Origin: Lachnospiraceae bacterium
GTDB taxonomy: Bacteria; Bacillota; Clostridia; Lachnospirales; Lachnospiraceae
Length of the DNA: 39,540 nt
Assembly: GCA_021203145.1 (NCBI GenBank)
Contig: JAJQBS010000118.1
Location: forward strand, 1 to 39,540
Direction: 5' to 3'
Shown: one piece after another, positions 1-6,584 of the stretch
Layout: every line of letters begins with the position of its first letter
Position numbering within the stretch: the stretch's first letter is position 1
Notes under the pieces: generated by a model
What the model was told of the DNA's origin: nothing
What the model saw: the letters and a program-made list of their open reading frames with translations, nothing else
Database searches by the model: none
Made by a program: the position numbers and the translations under genes

Positions 1-125
1 GTCTCCGGCTTGAAGTTCAGCATATAGACGCTGCCCGTATCTGCCGCCTGTGTGGGAACGACCGCGAGGCCTGCTACCATTGCCGCGGACATCGCTGCCG
101 CGAAGTACTTCTTCATGTTTTTCAT
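1..125 (-). CDS. Sugar ABC transporter solute-binding protein, N-terminal fragment
   Basis: Only the first 41 codons are in the window; the gene runs off the left edge. The ATG at 125 is preceded by a strong GAAAGGAAGGG ribosome site. The product opens with a short basic stretch (MKNMKKYF), an Ala/Met/Val-rich hydrophobic core and a probable signal peptidase cut after the Ala-Ala of PTQAA. The mature start (DTGSVYMLNFKPE) resembles the first beta strand of extracellular sugar-binding proteins of ABC importers. No lipobox cysteine is visible. A promoter and operator-like palindromes lie directly upstream. Substrate and downstream permeases cannot be seen. Confidence 0.72.
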   Translation of the reverse strand, partial: MKNMKKYFAAAMSAAMVAGLAVVPTQAADTGSVYMLNFKPE

Positions 126-247
126 AGATTACCCTTCCTTTCAAAATAAGAATGATTGTAACTGCCGGTGGAAACGCCCGCCGCTCTGTGCGATAGCATC
201 GCATTCACCGTGTGTGACTGTAATGCTTTCAATCGGAGACGGTTCCG

Positions 248-284
248 GTAACGCTGTCGGTAACGCTTTCGGGAACGTTTCCGA
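248..284. promoter_or_regulatory. Operator-like array: three 12-bp repeats ending in a palindrome
   Basis: Three head-to-tail 12-mers are seen: GTAACGCTGTCG (248-259), GTAACGCTTTCG (260-271) and GGAACGTTTCCG (272-283). The last is part of a 16-bp near-palindrome, TCGGGAACGTTTCCGA (269-284), with one mismatched pair and a central CG as in LacI-family operators. It lies at about +4 to +19 of the predicted leftward transcript, where a repressor would block transcription. The regulator is not identified. Confidence 0.45.
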
Positions 285-294
285 ATGTGAGATG

Positions 295-323
295 ATAGTA
301 ACACGAATGATGAAAATGTGCAA
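295..323 (-). promoter_or_regulatory. Sigma-A-type promoter for the leftward binding-protein gene
   Basis: Read leftward, a TTGCAC -35 box (318-323) and a TACTAT -10 box (295-300) are separated by exactly 17 bp. Transcription would start near 288, giving a leader of about 160 nt before the ATG at 125. The operator-like palindrome 269-284 would sit just downstream of the start site. Confidence 0.65.
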
Positions 324-423
324 GCATCTTTTTCCCCTTTCTCTTAATTTCGTATAATTTGCAAAAAAATCAGGACTGAATTTTGTGCAAATTTTCGTTT
401 CACGATTCCATGAGCAATCGCGA

Positions 424-437
424 CGGAAAGCTTTCCG
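424..437. promoter_or_regulatory. Perfect 14-bp palindrome, possible second operator
   Basis: CGGAAAGCTTTCCG is a perfect palindrome. It matches the 14-bp core at 270-283 (CGGGAACGTTTCCG) at 11 of 14 positions, and the two centres are 154 bp apart with the promoter between them. This is the arrangement expected of a looping repressor, but it could also be a small stem in the AraC 3' region. Confidence 0.35.
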
Positions 438-498
438 GGAAACTTTCTTTTTCCAAATCTGAAAAAGCGAGATAACCAGGGCGCAAACACTTTAGCAG

Positions 499-1344
499 TT
501 ATTCTTTATAATGGAAATAGTCGCTGTTCTTATATTGCTTTGGCGATATTCCAACGGTATTTTTAAATATTCTTGAAAAATAGTACTGATCTGTATAACC
601 CAGTGACTGGGCGACTTCATAAACGTACAGATCGGTTGTACGCAGAAGCCGGCAGGCCTGTTTCATTTTCAGATTGATAAAGAAATTCATGGGGGCGTGC
701 TGCGTATATTTTTGAAAGATTGCGTTCAGGTAGCTCGGAGACAGATCGAATTCCCGGCTGATCTGCTCAAGGGTCAGATTTTCCCCAATATGGCGGTACA
801 TGTAGCGGATGACATCCGAAATGTGCCTGTTTTGCTCGTAAGCGGCCCCTTTCTTTTCCCGGTCATAGGTTTCCGCGAGGATCAGGGAGAGTACCTGAGA
901 GATATAGATAAAGTTTCCGAGCGTATAATTTCCATCCAGAACGCGGAAGAGCAGATCAAACAGGAAATGCATGCGGTTCGCGGCGTGTTCTGTGGAAAAA
1001 TGTACAATATTGCGGTCCTCCAGCGGGAAATAGCAGACATCTGTCCCCTTGAAATGAACCCATAAAATACTCCATGGGTCTTCCGGATGGGCATAGTAAC
1101 AGTGCGGCGCGTATCTGGGGATACAGAAAGCGTCGTTTTCATGTAGAATATACTGTTTGCTGCCAATCTGGATTGTTCCGCTTCCTTCCGTGCAGTAAAA
1201 GAAGATATATTCCTCAATACCGGCCTTTCTCTCCCGGTAATGGTGTGCTGCGTTTGGAAAGAATCCGACATCCGTCAGATAGAGACGTCTGACCTGCGGA
1301 TGTTCGACATATTCCTGGAAGGATTCTGTGGGCAGGACAATCAT
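499..1344 (-). CDS. AraC-family transcriptional regulator
   Basis: A 281-residue cytoplasmic DNA-binding regulator. The N-terminal half is a cupin-type sensing domain (about residues 25-140, including YIFFYCTEGSG and IPRYAPHCYY). The C-terminal third carries two helix-turn-helix motifs of the AraC type, ending in the signature GYTDQYYFSRIFKNTVGISP followed by KQYKN. The frame opens as far up as 1428, but the ATG at 1344 is the one preceded by a ribosome site (AAAGGTGAG). A promoter-like TGGACT/TATACT pair at 1399-1427 would start transcription close to or beyond the two upstream ATGs (1428 and 1392). The gene is divergent from the DUF5107/TPR gene, which it probably controls in response to a sugar. 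Family is certain; ligand and target are inferred. Confidence 0.9.
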   Translation of the reverse strand: MIVLPTESFQEYVEHPQVRRLYLTDVGFFPNAAHHYRERKAGIEEYIFFYCTEGSGTIQIGSKQYILHENDAFCIPRYAPHCYYAHPEDPWSILWVHFKGTDVCYFPLEDRNIVHFSTEHAANRMHFLFDLLFRVLDGNYTLGNFIYISQVLSLILAETYDREKKGAAYEQNRHISDVIRYMYRHIGENLTLEQISREFDLSPSYLNAIFQKYTQHAPMNFFINLKMKQACRLLRTTDLYVYEVAQSLGYTDQYYFSRIFKNTVGISPKQYKNSDYFHYKE

Positions 1345-1665
1345 GCGCTCACCTTTAAATCCGTCTTTTTTCCATTCACTGAAATTTTCCATGGCATAAG
1401 TATAACACATATGTGGAAGATAGTCCATGATTAATCAGAATATGCCATTTTCTCATGTGATCGTCTTATGCTAAAATCCGGTTATCAATGCAATTCGAAG
1501 CAAAAAGTAAAACCGGGCTGCGGCGGGGCTTTCAGAACCTGCGATTCGCGTATCAGGCGGTGCAAGATGCATAAGTTGTTAGCCGACAGTTCCCTGCTTT
1601 ATCTGCTTTGTGCAGTGGTTTTTAAAGAGACTGTAATATATGGAAATTAACGGAGGGAAAACGGC
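1345..1665. other. Divergent control region between the AraC and DUF5107 genes
   Basis: The region between the two start codons contains the leftward AraC promoter and leader. For the rightward gene, a TAATAT -10-like box at 1634-1639 lacks a good -35 box, as expected for an activator-dependent promoter. The GGAGGG ribosome site of the rightward gene is at 1652-1657. No clear operator repeat could be assigned by eye. Confidence 0.4.
1399..1427 (-). promoter_or_regulatory. Probable promoter of the AraC gene
   Basis: Read leftward, TGGACT (1422-1427) and TATACT (1399-1404) are separated by 17 bp. The predicted start near 1392 supports the downstream ATG at 1344 as the true translation start. 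Confidence 0.4.
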
Positions 1666-4600
1666 ATGAGGACAAATGCTTCTGTAAAAATCTGGGAGGA
1701 GACTGTGGTGATCCCGACCTATCGGGCGGGGGAACCGGAAAAAAGTCCTCTTTTTATTGAAAAGAGAGCTTACCAGGGAAGCACGGGGAAAGTGTATCCG
1801 CTTCCGGTGACGGAAACGGTTTCGGATGAGAAAACGGATGTGGAGTATCACGCGGTATTTCTGGAAAATGAATATTTAAAGGTGATGGTTCTGCCGGAGC
1901 TGGGAGGGAGAATTCACCGGGCGTATGATAAGACGAATGGCTACGATTTTGTTTATTACAACCATGTGATCCGGCCGGCGCTGGTTGGACTGGCCGGGCC
2001 ATGGATTTCCGGCGGGATTGAGTTCAACTGGCCGCAGCACCATCGTCCATCTACCTTTTCGCCTGTGGATCATATGATTGAGGAGAAGGAAGACGGATCC
2101 TGTACGGTTTATCTTAGCGAGACGGATAAAATGTATGGCACGAAGGGGATGGCTGAGATTTCTCTGTATCCCGGGAAGGCCTATATAGAAATCCGCGGGC
2201 AGCTTTACAATGGAACCGACCTGCCGCAGACCTTTTTGTGGTGGGCAAATCCGGCGGTTCCGGTAAATGACCATACCTTTTCCGTATTTCCGCCGGATGT
2301 TTATGCTGTGATGGATCATGGGAAACGTGCCGTGTCGACATTTCCGATCGCGACCGGGGAGTATTATAAATGGGACTATTCAGCCGGGGTAGATATTTCC
2401 CGCTATAAAAATGTGAAGGTTCCGACCTCCTACATGGTGGCACATTCTGATTTTGATTTCATCGGCAATTATGATGAAAGCAGGGAGGCGGGGCTACTGC
2501 ATGTGGCCGACCATCACATTTCTCCCGGAAAAAAGCAGTGGACCTGGGGCTGCGGCGATTTTGGGCGTATGTGGGACTGGAATCTGACAGAGACGGATGG
2601 TCCCTATATCGAGCTGATGACCGGTGTTTTCACGGACAATCAGCCGGACTTTAGCTGGCTGAAGCCGCAGGAGGAAAAGACCTTCGTGCAGTATTTCATG
2701 CCTTATAAGGGAGTCGGCAGAGTCGGAAACGCGACAAAGGACGCCGTAGTCAGCCTGACATGGGAAGGTGAGCGGACATTGTGCTGGAAGATTTACGCGA
2801 CAGGGGAATATCCGGGAGCAGAGGTTGTGATTTATAAAGCAGAAAGCGCCGCAAATAAGGGAGATGCTTTACAGTCTGCTCCGGCCGATGCTGCGGAGGT
2901 GCTGTGCAGGAAGGTGGTTGACCTGAGTCCCGAGACCTGTGTGACGGGATATGTAGAAATGCCATCTCACAGGGAGCCTCCGCTTCCATTCCTGCCGACG
3001 CCTGACGACTGCAGCGGGCAGGTGGTGCCGGCGGCAAAACGCGGCACAGATGAAGGAAACAATGCACGTCAGGCCGGCGAAACATACGATGGTGCATGTC
3101 AGGCCGGCGAAGCATGCGATGGTGCGTGTCAGGACAGCGAAGCGGGAGATGGTGTGAGCCTGGGTGTCGATGCATGCGATGCTGCGGACTATCGGATAGA
3201 GGTTCGCTGGAAGAACCGGCTGCTTGCGGCGTACACGCCCTATAAAAAGAAGCTTGAGCCGATCCCGCAGCCGGCGGAGCCTCTGAAAAAACCGGCGGAA
3301 CTGAAGTCTCTGGAGGAGCTGTATCTGGCGGCGACGCATCTGGAGCAGTACCGCCACGCGACACGGGAACCGGCGGACTATTATCAGGAAGGGCTGAGAC
3401 GCGACCCGACAGATATCCGCCTGAACAACGGATATGGGCTTCTTCTTCTAAAACGGGGGAAAATCCGTGAGAGTATCCCTTATTTTCAGAGAGCGGTAAA
3501 AAAACAGACCTGGAAAAATCCGAATCCTTATTCCGGGGAATGCTATTTTAATCTCGGCCTGGCATACGCGCTGAGCGGCCAGGAGAAAAAGGCTTATGAC
3601 GCATTTTTTAAATCAACCTGGAGTGCGGAGACACAGAGCGCGGGATTTTACTGGCTGGGATGCCTGGCGTCGCGGGAGAGCAGATATGAGGAAGCCGTGG
3701 ATTTCGCGGAAAAATCCATGCTGCGCAGCTGGCACAATATGAATGCGCGTATGCTCAGGGCAGCTATGCTGCGGAAGCTTGGGAGTTCTTCGGAAGCATT
3801 TTTAAAAGAAAGCCTGCAGATCGACCCGCTCCATATGGGGTGTCTGTATGAAATGGCATTGCTTGAAAACGATGGGGAAACGGGACTCGCATCATCAAAA
3901 GCAGAATGGAAAAAGAAGATGCGCCGGGAAGCACATAATTATCTGGAAGTGTCGCTGCTTTACATAAAGGCAGGACTGTATGAGGAAGCCCTGGATATTT
4001 TGCAGTCTTCCCCTGAACAGAATCCACTGTGTCTGTATTATCAGGGATTCGTATTCGGAAGGATGGGCGATGAAGAGTGCGCGAGGGAGCTCTGTATGAG
4101 GGCAGAGGAAGCCAATCCCGACTGCTGCTTCCCAAATCGGATTGAGGAGATCGAGATTTTAGAATATTGTGCTTCGCGGTGGGCTGCGCCTATGTCTCAT
4201 TATTATCTGGGCAATCTGTATTATGACAGGAAGCAGTACACAGACGCAATAAGGCACTGGGAAATTGCGGCAGGGCAGAAGGACAGCTTCGCAATGGTTC
4301 ACCGGAATCTTTCCATCGCTTATTATAACAGGCAGAAGGATACGGAAAAAGCCATGCGTTCAATGAGACACGCGTGTGAGCTGGATGAGACCTATCCGCG
4401 CATGTGGCTGGAGTATGATCAGCTTGCCGCAAAAGCGAACCTTTCCATACAGGAGCGGCTGGAGACGATGGAATCGCATCAAAGTATTCTCAGGAAACGG
4501 GACGACCTGTATCTGCGCAATATCATGCTGAAAAACTGCGCCGGAAGATATCAGGAAGCATTGGACGCCATTTTATCACACCAGTTTCATCCCTGGGAGG

Positions 4601-5220
4601 GCGGGGAAGGCAAGGTGAGCACACAGTACCGATACGCGTTAATCCATCTCGCGCTCGCTCATCTGAAGGAGGGGCGGCCGGAAAAGGCACTGGCGGACCT
4701 GGAAGCCTCCCTGACCTATCCAACAATACTGGGAGAGGGCAAACTGCCGAATGTGCCGGACAATCAGGCGCATTACTATATGGGGATGGCCTACCGGATG
4801 ATGGGAAACACAGAAAAAGCGGAGGTGTATCTGGAGCTGGCGGCGGGAGGACCGCAGGAACCGGAGCCAGTGCTGTATTACAATGATCAGCCGTCGGATT
4901 ATATTTTTTATCAGGGGTTGGCAAACCGCGCACTGGGAAAAGAGGCAACGGCAAAAAAGGCGTTTCACCGCCTGATCGCCTATGGGGAAGCACATTTATT
5001 TGACCAGGTAGAGTATGATTTCTTTGCCGTATCGCTTCCGGAGATTGAGATTTATCAGGAAGACCTGGAAAAGAGAAACCGCCTTTACTGCAATTACCTT
5101 CGCGCACTCGGAAGCATCGGGCTGTATGAATTGGAAAAAGCTGCCAGGCTGCTGAAGGAAATTCTTAGCGAGCAGGCAGATTACCAGGGGGCGCTGGAGC
5201 ATCTGGAGCTGGTAATCTGA
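1666..5220 (+). CDS. DUF5107 domain protein with C-terminal tetratricopeptide repeats
   Basis: An 1184-residue protein with no signal peptide, so probably cytoplasmic. Residues about 15-350 match the DUF5107 family, which has a mutarotase-like sugar-binding beta fold; conserved stretches include ENEYLKVMVLPELGGRIH, GGIEFNWPQHH and the Trp-rich WTWGCGDFGRMWDWN. A second beta region follows to about residue 540, interrupted by a low-complexity repeat (residues 469-508). Residues about 545-1184 are helical TPR units, for example DPTDIRLNNGYGLLLLKRGK and YYLGNLYYDRKQYTDAIRHW. GGAGGG lies 8 nt before the ATG. The family is recurrent beside glycosidase genes; its biochemical role is not established. 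The divergent AraC gene is its likely regulator. A mutarotase-like fold suggests it binds or remodels a sugar, with the TPR part docking partner proteins; this is inference. Confidence 0.88.
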   Translation: MRTNASVKIWEETVVIPTYRAGEPEKSPLFIEKRAYQGSTGKVYPLPVTETVSDEKTDVEYHAVFLENEYLKVMVLPELGGRIHRAYDKTNGYDFVYYNHVIRPALVGLAGPWISGGIEFNWPQHHRPSTFSPVDHMIEEKEDGSCTVYLSETDKMYGTKGMAEISLYPGKAYIEIRGQLYNGTDLPQTFLWWANPAVPVNDHTFSVFPPDVYAVMDHGKRAVSTFPIATGEYYKWDYSAGVDISRYKNVKVPTSYMVAHSDFDFIGNYDESREAGLLHVADHHISPGKKQWTWGCGDFGRMWDWNLTETDGPYIELMTGVFTDNQPDFSWLKPQEEKTFVQYFMPYKGVGRVGNATKDAVVSLTWEGERTLCWKIYATGEYPGAEVVIYKAESAANKGDALQSAPADAAEVLCRKVVDLSPETCVTGYVEMPSHREPPLPFLPTPDDCSGQVVPAAKRGTDEGNNARQAGETYDGACQAGEACDGACQDSEAGDGVSLGVDACDAADYRIEVRWKNRLLAAYTPYKKKLEPIPQPAEPLKKPAELKSLEELYLAATHLEQYRHATREPADYYQEGLRRDPTDIRLNNGYGLLLLKRGKIRESIPYFQRAVKKQTWKNPNPYSGECYFNLGLAYALSGQEKKAYDAFFKSTWSAETQSAGFYWLGCLASRESRYEEAVDFAEKSMLRSWHNMNARMLRAAMLRKLGSSSEAFLKESLQIDPLHMGCLYEMALLENDGETGLASSKAEWKKKMRREAHNYLEVSLLYIKAGLYEEALDILQSSPEQNPLCLYYQGFVFGRMGDEECARELCMRAEEANPDCCFPNRIEEIEILEYCASRWAAPMSHYYLGNLYYDRKQYTDAIRHWEIAAGQKDSFAMVHRNLSIAYYNRQKDTEKAMRSMRHACELDETYPRMWLEYDQLAAKANLSIQERLETMESHQSILRKRDDLYLRNIMLKNCAGRYQEALDAILSHQFHPWEGGEGKVSTQYRYALIHLALAHLKEGRPEKALADLEASLTYPTILGEGKLPNVPDNQAHYYMGMAYRMMGNTEKAEVYLELAAGGPQEPEPVLYYNDQPSDYIFYQGLANRALGKEATAKKAFHRLIAYGEAHLFDQVEYDFFAVSLPEIEIYQEDLEKRNRLYCNYLRALGSIGLYELEKAARLLKEILSEQADYQGALEHLELVI
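3070..3189 (+). repeat. In-frame 30-bp minisatellite inside the DUF5107 gene
   Basis: Four 30-bp units in tandem encode decapeptides of the pattern QAGEACDGAC. Units one and two are nearly identical; three and four are diverged. The repeat is Gly/Asp/Cys-rich and unlike the rest of the protein. It lies in a linker between the beta region and the TPR region, so unit number could vary without breaking the frame. Confidence 0.75.
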
Positions 5221-5263
5221 CCGGACGCATTTCAGAGTTCTGTCAGGGAACGCAAGGCAGGGG

Positions 5264-6097
5264 TTACTGCTGCAGGCTCTTCCTGTACTCTGTAGGAGTG
5301 ACTCCCTTCATGCGTTTGAAAACCTTGGAAAAGAGCAGCTGGTCGGAATAGCCCACTGAATGGGAAATATCGCCCACCTGGAGGGAGCTGTTTTCCAGCA
5401 GTTCGCAGGCTTTCCTGACGCGGAATTCCATCAGGTACTGCTGGAGGGTTTTTCCCAGGGCTTCTTTAAAGATGGAATTTAAGTAGCTCCTGTTCAGGCC
5501 CACATAGTTGGAGATCATATCTACGGTAATTTTTCTGGAATAATTTGTTTCTACAAACTGCAGAGCATCGTTTATGTAGGCATCATGGCGGCTTTCTTTG
5601 GAGTTATAGTAGAGCTCCCTGGTATTGATCTGCATGAGCTTATGTAAAAACAGATACAGATAGGCCATTCGCCGCATATTGCCATACTTCAGGAAATAAG
5701 CGTCGGCCATTTCGTGGAAGCAGTCCCCGATATAACCATCCTCCGTATATTCGAAGATGGGGTGCTCCGCTGTCAGGCCCGCCTCTGTCAGATAGGTCTC
5801 TGCCTTCAGGCCATGGAAGCCAACCCAGGAATACCACCAGGGATCCTCCGTGTCTGTCTGGTAATAGGTAAGGATATCAGGGCAAATCAGGAAGCCGTTT
5901 CCCTCCTTTAGATGCCAGGTGGTATCGCCCACCCGGAAAATCCCCTTTCCTTTATGTATGTAGTGGATCAGAAAATGATCCCTCACTGCGGGACCGTGAA
6001 AATGTCCGGGTTGGCATCTCTCCGCCCCGCACTGATAGATATAAAGATCTGTATGTTCCAGACGCGGTCCGTCATGGTCTGCAATATGTTTATCCAT
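5264..6097 (-). CDS. AraC-family transcriptional regulator
   Basis: A 277-residue regulator with an N-terminal cupin sensing domain (about residues 20-130; HFHGPAVRDHFLIHYIHKG) and a C-terminal double helix-turn-helix ending in the AraC signature (SVGYSDQLLFSKVFKRMKG, then VTPTEYR). The start at 6097 is chosen over 6127 because GAGGT lies 7 nt upstream of it. It is divergent from the large ABC-import gene block, and the space between holds a 21-bp-spaced direct repeat of AraC type, so it probably controls that block and itself. It converges on the DUF5107 gene with only 43 bp between the two stop codons and no clear terminator. The inducer is unknown. Confidence 0.9.
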   Translation of the reverse strand: MDKHIADHDGPRLEHTDLYIYQCGAERCQPGHFHGPAVRDHFLIHYIHKGKGIFRVGDTTWHLKEGNGFLICPDILTYYQTDTEDPWWYSWVGFHGLKAETYLTEAGLTAEHPIFEYTEDGYIGDCFHEMADAYFLKYGNMRRMAYLYLFLHKLMQINTRELYYNSKESRHDAYINDALQFVETNYSRKITVDMISNYVGLNRSYLNSIFKEALGKTLQQYLMEFRVRKACELLENSSLQVGDISHSVGYSDQLLFSKVFKRMKGVTPTEYRKSLQQ

Positions 6098-6128
6098 TTT
6101 TAATACCTCATATATTTTTTGAAACACC

Positions 6129-6164
6129 TAGCATTTTTCCATATATGTTTAGCAAAAATCCATT
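6129..6164. promoter_or_regulatory. Direct-repeat AraC-type binding site
   Basis: The pattern TAGCA-N4-TCCAT occurs twice (from 6129 and from 6150), offset by exactly 21 bp, two turns of the helix. Paired direct half-sites at this period are typical of AraC-family regulators, and the half-site resembles the E. coli araI pattern (TAGCA...TCCATA) with a shorter spacer. It lies in the leader of the AraC gene, suggesting autoregulation as well as control of the divergent block. Confidence 0.5.
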
Positions 6165-6188
6165 TACGGGAGGATAAGAATCCTCTAT

Positions 6189-6216
6189 ACTATACAATAT
6201 AACAACAATAGAACAA
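6189..6216 (-). promoter_or_regulatory. Promoter of the leftward AraC gene
   Basis: Read leftward, TTGTTC (6211-6216) and TATAGT (6189-6194) are 16 bp apart, placing the transcription start near 6182, about 85 nt before the ATG. The direct-repeat site lies just downstream of this start. Confidence 0.45.
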
Positions 6217-6507
6217 AAAAATCAAGATATTTTACACAAAAATGCCTGTTTCTAAATGCTTTGCCCTCTATATTAGTGTAACATAATGTCAAAAAAAAGC
6301 AGGCGGCAGGCGAATCTGGATCCAGAAAATAAAATTGCGGACAGACGGGAAACGTCCCAATATGTCAGAAAAGACTTCTCTATAATTGAAAAATTGAAAA
6401 AAAAGAAGTGTTTTATCCGGGAGTGGAGATTTGGCGATTTATCAAAAATTGCAAATTTCCATATACAGGAAGGGTGTTTTTCGCCCTGAAATTTAAAATC
6501 ACGTGAA

Positions 6508-6521
6508 AGAAAGCGCTTTAA
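6508..6521. promoter_or_regulatory. cre-like catabolite-control site
   Basis: AGAAAGCGCTTTAA matches the idealised CcpA site TGAAAGCGCTTTCA at 12 of 14 positions, with the full AAAGCGCTTT core. Its place 64 bp before the first gene of the import block fits repression when preferred sugars are present. Confidence 0.5.
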
Positions 6522-6529
6522 AAATGTAA

Positions 6530-6546
6530 TTCCATGGATTATGGAA
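6530..6546. promoter_or_regulatory. Inverted repeat upstream of the import block
   Basis: TTCCAT and ATGGAA are perfect 6-bp arms around GGATT. They lie downstream of the cre-like site and about 40 nt before the first ATG. It may be an operator or a small leader stem; no regulator is assigned. Confidence 0.3.
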
Positions 6547-6584
6547 AAAATGTAAAAATTAAAAGAAGGGAGAATCAGAACAGG

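Larger units (their letters stand above)
126..498. other. Control region between two leftward genes
   Basis: No credible gene lies here. The stretch holds the leader (about 160 nt), promoter and operator-like elements of the leftward binding-protein gene, and the end of the leftward AraC gene. A 7-bp inverted repeat (CTTTTTC and GAAAAAG, 447-453 and 461-467) could form a weak hairpin after the AraC gene, but it has no T tract in the leftward direction, so a terminator is not claimed. An open frame at 52-357 on the plus strand has no ribosome site and overlaps the binding-protein start. Confidence 0.6.
6098..6584. other. 487-bp divergent control region of the import block
   Basis: No supported gene. 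From left to right it holds the AraC leader with a direct-repeat site (6129-6164), the leftward AraC promoter (6189-6216), a possible rightward TTTGCC/CATAAT pair (6260-6287), a perfect TATAAT (6381-6386) without a matching -35 box, a cre-like site (6508-6521) and an inverted repeat just before the import block (6530-6546). The long A/T-rich leader and weak -35 boxes suggest activator-dependent, catabolite-controlled transcription. The 67-codon frame at 6286-6489 lacks a ribosome site. Confidence 0.5.

Noticed and set aside
248..283. Tandem 12-bp repeats as a CRISPR array
   Set aside because: Units are adjacent without spacers and too short; they fit an operator array better.
52..357. 101-codon open frame on the plus strand at the left edge
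   Set aside because: It overlaps the signal-peptide codons of the leftward binding protein and its promoter, and has no ribosome site.
447..467. Rho-independent terminator after the first AraC gene
   Set aside because: A 7-bp stem exists but no T tract follows it in the leftward direction.
5221..5263. Bidirectional terminator between the convergent DUF5107 and AraC genes
   Set aside because: Only a 4-bp stem (CAGA/TCTG) without a T run could be found.
6286..6489. 67-codon open frame on the plus strand before the import block
   Set aside because: No ribosome site, no recognisable domain, and it lies in an A/T-rich control region with promoter-like elements.
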